Under the pieces are notes generated by a model. That model was not told where the DNA came from. It saw nothing but the letters and a program-made list of their open reading frames with translations, and made no database searches. 22,629 nt of DNA. Origin: Alistipes sp. GTDB taxonomy: Bacteria; Bacteroidota; Bacteroidia; Bacteroidales; Rikenellaceae. Below are positions 1 to 9,333 of the stretch, piece after piece (position 1 is the stretch's first letter; every line of letters starts with the position of its first letter). Location of the stretch: assembly GCA_014796635.1 (NCBI GenBank), contig JAAVIK010000001.1, positions 226,659 to 249,287 of the forward strand. The letters run 5' to 3'. Made by a program: the position numbers and the translations under genes.

Positions 1-78
1 ATTGCGTTCACCATTCTGCTCTTCATCGCCGTGCGGCTCGATGCGTCGTCGCGGCAGTTCCCGCTGGAGAAAAAGTGA
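1..78 (+). CDS. 3' end of an upstream gene, probable membrane protein (partial)
   Basis: Frame 1 is open from the first base to a TGA at 76-78, giving a 25-residue C-terminus: a hydrophobic stretch (IAFTILLFIAV) followed by a polar, basic tail ending EKK. This looks like the last transmembrane helix of an integral membrane protein with a short cytoplasmic tail. It ends 7 bp before the ATG of the calcium ATPase on the same strand and shares its high GC, so the two may be co-transcribed. The family cannot be identified from 25 residues. Confidence 0.6.
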   Translation: MAFTILLFIAVRLDASSRQFPLEKK

Positions 79-85
79 TCCGCCC

Positions 86-2653
86 ATGATTCCGTCCGAT
101 CCCGCCGGGCTGTCCGGCCCCCAGGTCCTCGAGAGCCGCCGCCGGCACGGAGCCAATGTCATCGCGCCGCCCCGCGAGCAGTCGCCGTGGACCCTGCTGT
201 TCGACAAGTTCCGCGACCCTGTCATCAAGGTGCTGCTCGCCGCCGCCGGCCTGTCGCTCCTGATCGGGTGCATCCGCCACGACTTCACCGAATCGGTCGG
301 CATCCTCTGCGCGATCGTCCTCGCCACCTGCGTCGGCTTCGTCTTCGAGTGGGACGCCCAGCGGCGGTTCCGCAGGCTCAACAAGGTCGACGACGACATC
401 CCCGTCACCGTCCTGCGCGACGGAGCCATGCAGCGGATTCCCCGGTGCGAGGTCGTCGTCGGCGATATCGTCGTCATCGAGAGCGGCGAAACCGTGCCCG
501 CCGACGGCCGATTGATCGAAGCCGTCTCGCTCAAGGTCAACGAATCCACGCTCACCGGCGAACCCGAAGCCGACAAGACGACCGACCCCGCCCTTTTCGA
601 TCCCGAGGCCACCTACCCCTCCGACCGCGTACTGCGGGGCACCACCGTCGCCGACGGTTACGGCCGCTTCGTCGTCACGGCCGTCGGAGACCGCACCGAA
701 GCCGGACGCGTCACCGAGCAGGCCACCGCGGTATGCGACGAACCCACGCCCCTCGACCGGCAGCTCGCGCGTCTCTCGCAGTGGATCGGCCGCGCCGGCA
801 TCGCGCTCGCCGTCGCTATCTTCTGCATTCTGCTCGGCAAGGCTTTCTTCTCCGGCGCTTTGGCCGGGCAGCACTGGCTCGCCGTCTCGCAGCAGGTGCT
901 CCGCTTCTTCATGATCTCCGTCGCTATCATCGTCATGGCCGTACCCGAGGGGCTGCCCATGAGCATCACTCTGTCGCTGGCCATGTCCATGCGCCGCATG
1001 CTGCGAACCAATAATCTGGTGCGCAGGATGCACGCCTGCGAAACGATGGGCGCCGTCACGGTCATCTGCACCGACAAGACCGGCACGCTGACGCAGAACC
1101 GCATGCAGGTGCAGGAGCTGGTGCGGTACGATGCCCTGCCCGCCCCCGATTTTGCCGAGATCGTCGCGGCCAACTCCACCGCATTCCTCGACACCGACGG
1201 ACAGATTCTCGGCAACCCCACCGAAGGGGCCCTGCTCGTATGGCTCCGCAGCCGGGGCTTCGACTACGAATCCCTGCGCCGCGGCGCGCAGATCGTCGAC
1301 CGGCTCACCTTCTCCACCGAGCGCAAATACATGGCCACCGTCATCCGCAGCGGCATCTCCGGCCGCCGGCTGCTCTGCGTCAAAGGGGCTCCCGAAATCG
1401 TACGGGCTCTCTGTGCGGCCGACGAAGCCGAGGAGCGCATCGCCGGACAGCTGGCCGGCTTTCAGAACCGCGCCATGCGTACGCTCGCCATTGCCTGGGC
1501 CGAGACCGACGCCGTCACCTGCGAGGAAGCCATTGCCCGGGGCGGATTGTCCTTTTCGGGCATTGCCGCCATCGCCGATCCTGTCCGCGAGGAGGTTCCG
1601 GAGGCCGTACAGCGCTGTCTGCAAGCCGGCATCGCTATCAAGATCGTGACGGGCGACACATCGGCTACCGCCTGCGAAATCGCCCGCCAGATCGGGCTGT
1701 GGAACGACGCCGCGGACGGTGATCGCAACCGTATGACCGGAACCGAGTTCGCCGCCGCCAGCGACGAAGAGCTCCTCGGCCGCATACAGGAGCTGAAAAT
1801 CCTTTCCCGCGCCCGCCCCCTCGACAAGCAGCGCTTGGTGCGGCTTCTGCAGCAGTGCGGCGAAGTCGTCGCCGTCACGGGCGACGGCACCAACGACGCC
1901 CCAGCGCTCAATTTCGCCCACGTCGGGCTCTCCATGGGTTCGGGCACTTCCGTGGCCAAGGAAGCGTCGGACATCACGCTGCTCAACGATTCGTTTTCGT
2001 CCATCGCCACTGCCGTTCTGTGGGGCCGCTCGCTCTACCGCAACATCCAGCGCTTCGTGCTGTTCCAGCTCACCATCAACTTCGCCGCCATCGTCATCTG
2101 CTTCGCCGGCGCGCTTTTCGGCACCGAGCTGCCCCTCACCGTCGTGCAGATTCTGTGGGTCAACATCATCATGGACACCCTCGCCGCCATGGCCATGGCT
2201 TCGCTGCCGCCCGACCCCGGCGTCATGGGCGACCGGCCCCGGCCGCGCGACGAGTTCATCATCACGCCCGCCATGGCCCGCACGATCTTCGTCTGCGGCG
2301 GCATCATGGTCGCCGTGCTGCTCGGACTGCTCGCACATTGGTCCCTCGGCGGCGGCGAACCGTCGATCCGGCAACTCACCCTTTTCTTCTCGTGCTTCGT
2401 CTTCATGCAGTTCTGGAACATGTTCAACGCCAAAGGTTTCGAGACCCGGCGTTCGGTCTTCGCTTCGTGGAAGGGCTGCCGCGAGTTTCTGCTTATCCTC
2501 GCCGTGATCGGCATCGGACAGGCGGCGATCGTCGAGCTGGGCGGCGAAGTTTTCCGCACCGTACCCCTATCGTGGCAAGAATGGGCGATCGTCGTCGGCG
2601 CCACTTCGCTCCTCGCCCTCGGCGGCGAAGCGGTCCGGGCATTGAGAAGATAG
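86..2653 (+). CDS. Calcium-translocating P-type ATPase, PMCA type (P2B-like)
   Basis: An inner-membrane P-type ATPase that should export Ca2+ at the cost of ATP; 855 residues from the ATG at 86. The frame is open upstream to base 2, but that stretch overlaps the end of the previous gene, and the protein from 86 (MIPSDPAGLS) starts like a normal N-terminal cation-ATPase domain. Visible motifs: actuator TGE at residues 157-159; PEGLP at 287-291 in the M4 ion-binding helix, the form typical of Ca2+ pumps; phosphorylation site DKTGTLT with Asp330; KGAPE in the nucleotide-binding domain; GDGTNDAP at 599-606; and the M6 stretch NIIMDTLAAMAMAS, as in plasma-membrane-type Ca2+ pumps. About four further hydrophobic segments follow to the C-terminus. 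Complete family length, high GC, ordinary backbone gene. The exact ion (Ca2+ versus another divalent cation) is inferred from the M4/M6 motifs. Confidence 0.9.
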   Translation: MIPSDPAGLSGPQVLESRRRHGANVIAPPREQSPWTLLFDKFRDPVIKVLLAAAGLSLLIGCIRHDFTESVGILCAIVLATCVGFVFEWDAQRRFRRLNKVDDDIPVTVLRDGAMQRIPRCEVVVGDIVVIESGETVPADGRLIEAVSLKVNESTLTGEPEADKTTDPALFDPEATYPSDRVLRGTTVADGYGRFVVTAVGDRTEAGRVTEQATAVCDEPTPLDRQLARLSQWIGRAGIALAVAIFCILLGKAFFSGALAGQHWLAVSQQVLRFFMISVAIIVMAVPEGLPMSITLSLAMSMRRMLRTNNLVRRMHACETMGAVTVICTDKTGTLTQNRMQVQELVRYDALPAPDFAEIVAANSTAFLDTDGQILGNPTEGALLVWLRSRGFDYESLRRGAQIVDRLTFSTERKYMATVIRSGISGRRLLCVKGAPEIVRALCAADEAEERIAGQLAGFQNRAMRTLAIAWAETDAVTCEEAIARGGLSFSGIAAIADPVREEVPEAVQRCLQAGIAIKIVTGDTSATACEIARQIGLWNDAADGDRNRMTGTEFAAASDEELLGRIQELKILSRARPLDKQRLVRLLQQCGEVVAVTGDGTNDAPALNFAHVGLSMGSGTSVAKEASDITLLNDSFSSIATAVLWGRSLYRNIQRFVLFQLTINFAAIVICFAGALFGTELPLTVVQILWVNIIMDTLAAMAMASLPPDPGVMGDRPRPRDEFIITPAMARTIFVCGGIMVAVLLGLLAHWSLGGGEPSIRQLTLFFSCFVFMQFWNMFNAKGFETRRSVFASWKGCREFLLILAVIGIGQAAIVELGGEVFRTVPLSWQEWAIVVGATSLLALGGEAVRALRR

Positions 2654-2692
2654 ACCTTTGACTTCGTCGAAAATACTCCCGCTCGGCAAAAT

Positions 2693-2706
2693 GCAAGCGA
2701 GCTTGC
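2693..2706. terminator. Palindromic hairpin after the ATPase gene
   Basis: GCAAGC (2693-2698) and GCTTGC (2701-2706) form a perfect inverted repeat around GA, best drawn as a 5-bp stem with a CGAG loop. It lies 40 bp after the ATPase stop. No run of T follows, so it is either a weak or factor-assisted terminator or part of the leader of the promoter-like element just downstream. Confidence 0.35.
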
Positions 2707-2709
2707 TTA

Positions 2710-2721
2710 TTCGTATCTTTG
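2710..2721. repeat. Left copy of 12-bp direct repeat bracketing the island
   Basis: TTCGTATCTTTG here is identical to 22009-22020, and sequence on either side of the two copies does not match. The copies lie at the two edges of the AT-rich segment, next to backbone genes. They could be attL/attR cores left by a tyrosine-recombinase element. Eight of the 12 bases are promoter consensus, so coincidence is possible. Confidence 0.4.
2714..2721 (+). promoter_or_regulatory. Bacteroidetes-type -7 element TATCTTTG
   Basis: TATCTTTG matches the Bacteroidetes sigma-ABfr -7 consensus TAnnTTTG. No convincing -33 TTTG lies at the usual distance and no credible gene starts just downstream. The same octamer, with four more identical bases, lies upstream of ftsY. 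One reading is that this was the original ftsY promoter, separated from its gene when the island inserted. Confidence 0.4.
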
Positions 2722-3006
2722 ATACAGTTCGACGTTATTTATTTGACCGTAAACAGATTAAAAAGAATCCGCATGAGGTGTGGACAATGGATAAGAATTA
2801 GTAAATCTCTGCGGAACACCATGTTTATCATGCTTTCAAATAATTCTTTTACTGGGTACAAAAGTAACATTTATTCCGGAAAAACAGTCAGTTTAGGTCG
2901 GAATCTGCCTTAAATCTTATCATTTCATAATCCGTAACATAGATACGGGTACTTGACATAGAGAAACCGGAGTTTACATAAGCTGGACTAACTAAAAAAT
3001 AAGATT
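2722..3006. other. Left junction, no gene seen
   Basis: About 285 bp of AT-rich sequence without a credible reading frame; only peptides shorter than about 65 residues, with no family resemblance, are open. On the minus strand CAAAAGTA at 2859-2866 reads TACTTTTG, a possible -7 element pointing towards the ATPase, with nothing obvious for it to transcribe. It probably includes the former downstream part of the left integrase remnant, decayed beyond recognition. Confidence 0.4.
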
Positions 3007-3303
3007 ATGCAGACCGACAACATTGCAAAAAGGGGGAACGCTCCTAATGACCCCGGATTTGCTTGTCAAGGTCATCTATGGCACGATTCATTGTAAGGGC
3101 GTTCTCGCTTCTGCCGTCGGCACGTCCCGTTTCGGGATTCCACAAGGCGGGATTTACGGCTACCTTGATGCCGATTTATTCCCACCTAGCATCTACACTT
3201 ACCTTGCACAACCGCTGGAATGTTCCGTCCTTGCGTACCTAACAGGATGGCAAACGTGCTGCGGTGCTTTGTCTCTATTATTCCGAATGTTGTTTACGTT
3301 CAT
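3007..3303 (-). pseudogene. Tyrosine recombinase/integrase remnant (N-terminal domain only)
   Basis: Reading the minus strand from an ATG at 3303 gives MNVNNIRNNRDKAPQ. A shifted frame then gives KDGTFQRLCKVSVDARWE, an in-frame TAA, IGIKVAVNPALWNPETGRA, DGRSEN, then MNRAIDDLDKQIRGH and a stop. This is the pattern of the N-terminal arm-type DNA-binding domain of Bacteroidetes tyrosine recombinases: a Lys-Asp-Gly turn, a Gly-Ile-Lys-Val strand, an LWNPETGRA-type loop, then an NR-x-hydrophobic-D helix. There is at least one frameshift and two nonsense codons, and no core-binding or catalytic domain follows, so it is dead. It diverges from the island operon across 3304-3439. It is not a piece of the right-hand integrase, whose N-terminus is also present and different. 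Confidence 0.6.
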
Positions 3304-3439
3304 AGCTGATAGTGCTATTGAGATGTTTTTTATAGGTTTAAAATGCCTTAAAATGAAATAAAACAATTAACTTCGCATATTGGATTATTATCTCCTAGAA
3401 AGAGATTTGATATTAAATGCAGTAAAATAAACCCCAAAT
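3304..3439 (+). promoter_or_regulatory. Leader region of the island operon
   Basis: This 136-bp AT-rich gap lies between the divergent integrase remnant and the first operon gene and must carry the operon's main promoter if all 12 genes are one unit. I see no clean TTTG plus TAnnTTTG pair. There is a short direct repeat of TTAAAATG near 3339-3358 and a small TCTC...GAGA inverted repeat near 3392-3406, either of which could be an operator. No Shine-Dalgarno sequence precedes the ATG at 3440, as is usual in Bacteroidetes. Confidence 0.3.
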
Positions 3440-6400
3440 ATGAATTACTCACTAATCGCCAATTCAGGCATTCAATTTTATTCGAAAGAAATCGAAATAG
3501 ATTTGAATGATGGTTTTAAGCAAGTCTTCTACGAATGGTTTGATGAAGAGCAAGTAGAGCAAGTGCTTGAATATGCATACGAAATCAAGCAACAGAGTGA
3601 ATTCGTTCGTATGTCAGACCTACTGAAGTATGGTTTTATTGACCATGCAGGAAATTTATTGGTTGAGCCTAATGTTATTACTGCAAATCCTGAAGTACGC
3701 TTAATACATAAGGGGGACATTACCGATGGTGAAGGGCTTTTTAGGATGCGAATTGACGACAAGAATAGTTGCATTCTAGATAAGTATCTTAATTGTTGGT
3801 TGCCGGCCCCGTACTATGAGATATCTCAAACTGGAAATTTTAAGTTAGGTCCGTATAATTGGTGTCGTTTCAAAATTGTGCCTATTTCTCAGACAAACAG
3901 TATAATTAAAGCTAATTTATTGGTCGCTTTTGATACACATGCCACTTATGATGGCAATGATGAATACAATGAAAGTCCTTCATTCTCTTTTGAAAATGAA
4001 AAGCTTTTTGGTCTTTGCGGCAATACAGACAAGCTAATTGACTATTGTTCAGGAAAGAATGATTGGATCAGACTCTATTTGATGAAATTGGTTTATAACA
4101 CTGATGATATCAATAAGATTCCGCCACAGCAGCCATACAAGTATTCATTCTTGGCTTCATATTATTTACTAATAAGCTATTTGGTTAGAACTGCTAATCT
4201 TCCTAACATAAAGCTTATAAAAGAGCGAGGGCGAGAGGAAATCAATGTTGAAATGATTATTGACATTGGCAACTCTAGAACATCTGCTATTTTGTTTGAA
4301 AATTCAGATTTCACAAAAGTTGCGTCTTTGAAATTGCAAAACTTCTCTAAACCATTATTAAGTAATGGCAAGTTGAACCGAGTAGAAGATTCCTTCAATA
4401 TGCGACTTGCTTTCAGTAAGGTCGAATTTGGAGGAAATATGGAAGGAAGTACTCAATTTACTTGGCCTAGCATTGTTAGACTAGGAAATGAAGCAGAGTA
4501 TCTTTCACACGAAGCTACTAATATATCTTTTGCTAAACAAACGTTATCTACATATTCTAGCCCTAAAAGATATTTGTGGGACTATAACCCTCGACAAGAA
4601 GAATGGCGTTTTATAAATCTTGAAAACAATCAAGATCGGCCCCCAATTCTAAAAGGGATATCCAACTATTTCAATTATGACGGAACAATTGATAAGGAAG
4701 GGTTAGGTGCTGGTGCTAATTATTCAAGAAAGTCTCTTATGACATTTGCCTTCTTAGAGATTTTGGCACAAGCTTCAGCACAAGTAAATAGTCACGATTA
4801 TCGAGAATACAACGGTAGACTAAATACCCCTCGAAGAATCAATAAGATTATTTTGACTTGTCCGACGGCAATGTCTAAGTTCGAGCAGTTGTCATTGCAT
4901 GCGAGCCTAGAAGATGCAATTTTTGTTATAAATAAATTTTATAACAATATCGATTCAAGCCGTATTCCATTAGAGATATCTATCGAGCCCAAATTAACCA
5001 AAGATTTAAATGACAATACGCCTTGGATCTTTGATGAAGCAACATGTTCACAGTTTGTTTATCTATACAGCGTTTTAACTGAACGGTATAAAAACTTAAC
5101 CAAAGAGTTTTTTGATATATACGGCAAAAAAATAAAGACAGAGAAAGGTTCCACTACAAATCTTACAATTGGTTCGTTAGATATTGGAGCAGGAACATCA
5201 GATGTAACTATTTGTTCATACGAGTACAATGAGTTTAAACCTTCGCAATTAAAACCAACTCCAATATTTTGGGATAGTTTTGATTACGCAGGTGATGATA
5301 TGCTTAGGGTATTAATTAACAATATACTTCTTGAAGGTCAAGATGGTATACTCCAAAAGGAGTTGTCAAAACTTGGCTTGGAAGTTTCTCAAATATACTC
5401 CAAATTATTCGATTTCTTTGGTGCCGATCATAACTGTTTGTCATTTAAAGACAGAATGGTTAGAAGAGATTTTAATGCTCAAGTCTCTGTTCCTATAATG
5501 TGCTATTTCTTAAACTTGTTAAGTGATGGTGAGCAGTTTAGAGAGATTTCATATGATGAGATTTTTGCTAAACAGTCACCTAGTCAAGTTGTCATAGATG
5601 CATTTAATGAAAAGATGGGAATAGATTTAAAGTCTATTCGATGGACTTTTGATTCTGCTGTAATGTGTAAGCATATTGAATATGCGATGGATAACCTATT
5701 GGAGCACCTCGCTGTAATTATGTATGCTTACAAGTGTGATATTGTTTTGTTGTCGGGCAGACCGACATCACTAACAGTTATTAGAGACATTTTCCTAAAA
5801 TATTTTGCGGTAACTCCGGATCGACTCATTTCTTTGAATAAATTCTGCATAGGTCACTGGTATCCATTTGCAGATAGAAATGGTTATTTGAGTGACTCCA
5901 AATCTATAGTACCTGTAGGTGCAATGATTGCATATAAGGCATCTCACGCTGGTGGCTATAATGGATTCTTGTTAGACCTCTGCGAACTAGGCAATAGAAT
6001 TAAACCAACTACGGAGTATTATGCAAAGATGTCTAAAAACAGAAAAAATGCAGATTGGTTTATCTCACCTGATGTTAATAATGGTTCATTGATTATTGAA
6101 TCGTTCCCAGTGTACATAGGTACGAAGCAATTTGATATAGAAAATTATCCATTGAGACCGTTCTATGTATTTGACATTGACGAGAGAGGCATCAAAGCGA
6201 GAATCAGGAAGCAATATGAGGAAAACTCCGTCGAGTTAAATTCGCAAGAGATACAAGTTGGACTTCAAGAAGAAATAGATAAGATTCTTTCGAAGTGCCC
6301 GCTAACATTATCACTTACAAGAGAAAACTATAAGGAGAATAAGGAGATAATTGTCATAGATAGTGTTAAAGGTGACAATGGTGAGGATATAAATATCCGC

Positions 6401-6502
6401 AATTTCAAGTTAGAGATTCAGAGCCTAAATGATCCTGAGTGCTATTGGTTAGACTCTGGTGAGTTTAATATCAACACAGTGTCAAATGTTAACCGCGGAT
6501 AG
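3440..6502 (+). CDS. SrfB-like Hsp70/actin-fold ATPase
   Basis: A large (1020-residue) cytosolic protein with no signal peptide or TM segment. Three motifs of the actin/Hsp70/hexokinase fold are visible in the right order: phosphate-1 DIGNSRTSA from Asp275, phosphate-2 DIGAGTSDVTI from Asp581, and an adenosine-site strand IVLLSGRPTS around 768-777. Size, a long N-terminal region before phosphate-1, and a following P-loop GTPase gene all match SrfB of the srfABC operons of enterobacteria, so I call it SrfB-like. That family link rests on motif pattern and gene order recalled from memory, whereas the ATPase fold is directly supported. First gene of the operon; the next gene begins about 10 bp after its stop. 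Role unknown: probably an ATP-driven switch or assembly chaperone for its neighbours. Confidence 0.65.
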   Translation: MNYSLIANSGIQFYSKEIEIDLNDGFKQVFYEWFDEEQVEQVLEYAYEIKQQSEFVRMSDLLKYGFIDHAGNLLVEPNVITANPEVRLIHKGDITDGEGLFRMRIDDKNSCILDKYLNCWLPAPYYEISQTGNFKLGPYNWCRFKIVPISQTNSIIKANLLVAFDTHATYDGNDEYNESPSFSFENEKLFGLCGNTDKLIDYCSGKNDWIRLYLMKLVYNTDDINKIPPQQPYKYSFLASYYLLISYLVRTANLPNIKLIKERGREEINVEMIIDIGNSRTSAILFENSDFTKVASLKLQNFSKPLLSNGKLNRVEDSFNMRLAFSKVEFGGNMEGSTQFTWPSIVRLGNEAEYLSHEATNISFAKQTLSTYSSPKRYLWDYNPRQEEWRFINLENNQDRPPILKGISNYFNYDGTIDKEGLGAGANYSRKSLMTFAFLEILAQASAQVNSHDYREYNGRLNTPRRINKIILTCPTAMSKFEQLSLHASLEDAIFVINKFYNNIDSSRIPLEISIEPKLTKDLNDNTPWIFDEATCSQFVYLYSVLTERYKNLTKEFFDIYGKKIKTEKGSTTNLTIGSLDIGAGTSDVTICSYEYNEFKPSQLKPTPIFWDSFDYAGDDMLRVLINNILLEGQDGILQKELSKLGLEVSQIYSKLFDFFGADHNCLSFKDRMVRRDFNAQVSVPIMCYFLNLLSDGEQFREISYDEIFAKQSPSQVVIDAFNEKMGIDLKSIRWTFDSAVMCKHIEYAMDNLLEHLAVIMYAYKCDIVLLSGRPTSLTVIRDIFLKYFAVTPDRLISLNKFCIGHWYPFADRNGYLSDSKSIVPVGAMIAYKASHAGGYNGFLLDLCELGNRIKPTTEYYAKMSKNRKNADWFISPDVNNGSLIIESFPVYIGTKQFDIENYPLRPFYVFDIDERGIKARIRKQYEENSVELNSQEIQVGLQEEIDKILSKCPLTLSLTRENYKENKEIIVIDSVKGDNGEDINIRNFKLEIQSLNDPECYWLDSGEFNINTVSNVNRG

Positions 6503-6512
6503 AGTTAGTAAT

Positions 6513-9329
6513 ATGAATACAGTTATAGATAAAAACCTGCAAGCGATTGAGCAAGCTCTTAATTGGACTGCAAATGTTCCTGAAGCTGAACAACTTCAGT
6601 ATAAGCAGGATCTCATCAATATACGACGTGAGCTAAATAAGATTAAGTTCGCGGTAGAGGAGCAATGTTCTACAGCTGCATTTGGTGAGAGCCAGATGGG
6701 TAAATCATACTTGGTTAGCGCAATGCTCTCAAAACCAGGAGAGGCTTTTTGTGTTACTGACTCATCAACTGGAGAAAAGTATAATTTCATAAACGAAATT
6801 AATCCGAGTGCCCCTAATGCAACTGTTGAGGCCACTGGTGTTGTTACTAGATTTACAATCAAGGCAGATAGTCAAACGCCTAAGGGGTATGTAAAAATTC
6901 GTCTTTTGTCAGTAGTCGATATAATCCTAATTTTGTGTGAAGCTTATTATACGCAAATCGTTGACTACGACTTTAGTCAAGTTCTTAGAACAAGTGCCAT
7001 AAATGATGCTGTAAAATCATTGTCACTAGGAAAGCAAGGCAAGAATAGTCTATTGAGTGAAGATGATATTTTAGATATTCAAGAATATCTGAAGTCTTTA
7101 TCCTCATATAATAGATCTATCCTCAATATTACTGATTCAGAACTTTTCCCATTCTTGATTCATAACATCAATCGACTTTCTGAGGAGCAAACCTTCGAGA
7201 TGATTGAAATGCTTTGGGATAAGAATATAGATATAACCAGATCTTTTAAGGATATAGTATCAGAATACAAAAAACTTCAGTATTCAAGATTTGTTTATAT
7301 CCCATTTAAGTCTGTACTCCGTAAACACGGTACCATTTTGGATGTTGCTCGCCTTAACGAAATGTATTGCGAACCAGAGAATGTTCCCGTGGAATACATT
7401 AAGGATTCTGAAGTTATGGTAGCAAATGGCAATCAAATCACAATGAAAAAATCATTTCTGAGTGCATTGACCGCTGAATTATACTTTGTACTACCTACAG
7501 CCATAGAAGAAGAGCATCCATTTTTAAAGCATCTTGATATCTTAGATTTTCCTGGAGCAAGAAGACCTGAAAAGATCAAAGCGACAAAATTAGCAGATGG
7601 AGAAAATCTTTCGACTGTATATCGTCGAGGAAAGGTTACTTATTTGTTTAACAAATATTCTACTGCTAAGCGTATTAACTCATTAATGTTCTGCCATAAC
7701 AATAATCAGTCGGCAGAAAGTACAATGAGTTTTGTGCTCAATAGTTGGATAACAAACAATGTCGGTGAGAGTTCCGAAAGAAGAGGCTCATTTATTGAGC
7801 AGTCTATAATCTCTCCTCTTTTCATTGTAAGTACTTGGTTCAATAAGGATCTTGTTTACCACGATGAAGTTAAGGGAAAATCGGATTTGGAAGAGAGATG
7901 GAGACGACGCTTTACTACTGTTCTTGAAGGTGAGGTATTGAAGTCTTTGTCGGATGAAGCAAATAGCCATTGGTTTAACAACTGGGCAAATGGTAGTTGC
8001 TTCAAGAATATATATATGCTTAGAGATTATAAGTTTTCTAAGGAAATATATTCTGGATATCATCCTGGCCTAGAGGGTAAATCTCCAGAGCTTTCGCTAA
8101 TTGCACCACCTGCATATCCGACATTCATAAATGATCTAAAAAGTTCCTTTTGTTCATGTCAATTTGTTAAAACACACTTTGACTCACCTGAAAAAGCATG
8201 GGACAGCGCAGCGACAATGAATAATGATGGTACGAGTAGAATAATTGATGCACTAAATACTATTGCACCAAATCTGAATAATGCACGTACTAGCAAATTC
8301 AATTCGGATATTAGAGGCTTATTGAATAAATTGAAGTCGACTCTTCAAGTTTATTATCATAGTGATAATAAAGACGAAGAAGTACAGAAAGCCAAAAAAC
8401 AGTCTCGTCGAGCTAATATGCAGATTGATATCCAGATTGGAAAAGATCCGTCATTCTTCGGTACTTTTATGGACCGTCTGATGCTGAATGAGACTGAATT
8501 AAGAGAACTATTACATACTATTCTCATAAACAATAAGGTCCATGTTAAAATGACTAATATTGAGTCTCAGGTCTTTATTGCTGCTGGATTGAGTACTGAT
8601 AACTCAAGAAAAGAAAATGAGATATTGTTGTGTGAATACACTGGCTCTGAAAATATTGAAAAGTGTAAGTACATGTTGATGGAGATGAATGTCGATATGG
8701 CTAAACTCTTATCGAGTAGGCAAATGCATATTGGAACTGCGGAAAGTATTGTAATGTGCGTTGAAGAGTATTGGTATAACGAGGTCTTGTCTCATTATGG
8801 GGTAAATGCATTGAAAGATAAGGTTGATAGCATTTCTACTATTGTATCAACATTGTATAGATTATACCTTCAGCTTGAAGTTAGAAAGCAATTAATAAAC
8901 AAAGTAGAATACTATATAAATTGTTTTGGGAATGAGTGGGCCGTAGGTGTATTATCTGACTATCTATCAGTAATGTTCAATAAGATGACCTCTTCGTTTG
9001 GATATGAATTCCTAACAGATGAAGTCAAAACATCCATTGGCGATATAGATGAGAAGTTCAGTTTGCGCATAAACGAGGAGTACATAGAATCTCCTCAAAA
9101 TGAAGGTGTAATGTTGGTATCCCATATTAGTCGCCAAAAGGAGATATTGGAACATCCAAGCTTTAATTCTGACGATAAGGCTTTCTTGAACAAATTCCCC
9201 CAGTACAACAGTGTCTGGAAATGGGAGGAGCAACTGAAAATAGGATATGTTTTAGCTTGTGATTTACCCAACTATGATGCTGAGGCTAATAAAACATTGG
9301 GAGATATTTTAAACATTGTAAATTCATAA
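6513..9329 (+). CDS. SrfC-like large P-loop GTPase (dynamin-like scale)
   Basis: The predicted protein has 938 residues from the ATG at 6513. An in-frame ATG at 6459 would overlap the previous gene by 44 bp and add a less typical leader; MNTVIDKNLQAIEQAL looks like the natural start. GTPase motifs: Walker A GESQMGKS at residues 58-65; a G3-like DFPGARR from Asp345; and an N-K-D (444-446, after STWF) as candidate G4. Between Walker A and G3 lie about 280 residues, including FINEINPSAPNATVEATGVVTRFT, a Gly/Thr-rich stretch resembling the switch region of SrfC proteins. The long C-terminal part is helix-rich without TM segments. SrfC proteins are predicted large GTPases encoded beside SrfB, the arrangement seen here. 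Probably a nucleotide-dependent, possibly self-assembling, cytosolic component. The GTPase call is firm; the SrfC assignment is moderately sure. Confidence 0.65.
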   Translation: MNTVIDKNLQAIEQALNWTANVPEAEQLQYKQDLINIRRELNKIKFAVEEQCSTAAFGESQMGKSYLVSAMLSKPGEAFCVTDSSTGEKYNFINEINPSAPNATVEATGVVTRFTIKADSQTPKGYVKIRLLSVVDIILILCEAYYTQIVDYDFSQVLRTSAINDAVKSLSLGKQGKNSLLSEDDILDIQEYLKSLSSYNRSILNITDSELFPFLIHNINRLSEEQTFEMIEMLWDKNIDITRSFKDIVSEYKKLQYSRFVYIPFKSVLRKHGTILDVARLNEMYCEPENVPVEYIKDSEVMVANGNQITMKKSFLSALTAELYFVLPTAIEEEHPFLKHLDILDFPGARRPEKIKATKLADGENLSTVYRRGKVTYLFNKYSTAKRINSLMFCHNNNQSAESTMSFVLNSWITNNVGESSERRGSFIEQSIISPLFIVSTWFNKDLVYHDEVKGKSDLEERWRRRFTTVLEGEVLKSLSDEANSHWFNNWANGSCFKNIYMLRDYKFSKEIYSGYHPGLEGKSPELSLIAPPAYPTFINDLKSSFCSCQFVKTHFDSPEKAWDSAATMNNDGTSRIIDALNTIAPNLNNARTSKFNSDIRGLLNKLKSTLQVYYHSDNKDEEVQKAKKQSRRANMQIDIQIGKDPSFFGTFMDRLMLNETELRELLHTILINNKVHVKMTNIESQVFIAAGLSTDNSRKENEILLCEYTGSENIEKCKYMLMEMNVDMAKLLSSRQMHIGTAESIVMCVEEYWYNEVLSHYGVNALKDKVDSISTIVSTLYRLYLQLEVRKQLINKVEYYINCFGNEWAVGVLSDYLSVMFNKMTSSFGYEFLTDEVKTSIGDIDEKFSLRINEEYIESPQNEGVMLVSHISRQKEILEHPSFNSDDKAFLNKFPQYNSVWKWEEQLKIGYVLACDLPNYDAEANKTLGDILNIVNS

Positions 9330-9333
9330 TTAT

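Noticed and set aside
23..2374. A 783-codon open frame on the minus strand across the ATPase gene
   Set aside because: Its translation is low-complexity Gly/Asp/Glu/His-rich, as expected opposite a GC-rich gene, and the plus strand carries all P-type ATPase motifs.
2719..2913. A 64-residue plus-strand frame in the left junction
   Set aside because: It overlaps the junction repeat, has no recognisable motif and looks random.
2722..3006. tRNA or other structured RNA as the insertion target of the element
   Set aside because: No cloverleaf, GTTCRA T-loop plus acceptor stem or CCA end was seen here or in 21656-22051.
3023..3361. A 112-residue plus-strand frame containing FGIPQGG, reminiscent of a group II intron reverse transcriptase motif
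   Set aside because: The resemblance is only a few residues, no YxDD or other RT motif follows, and the opposite strand reads clearly as a decayed integrase N-terminus.
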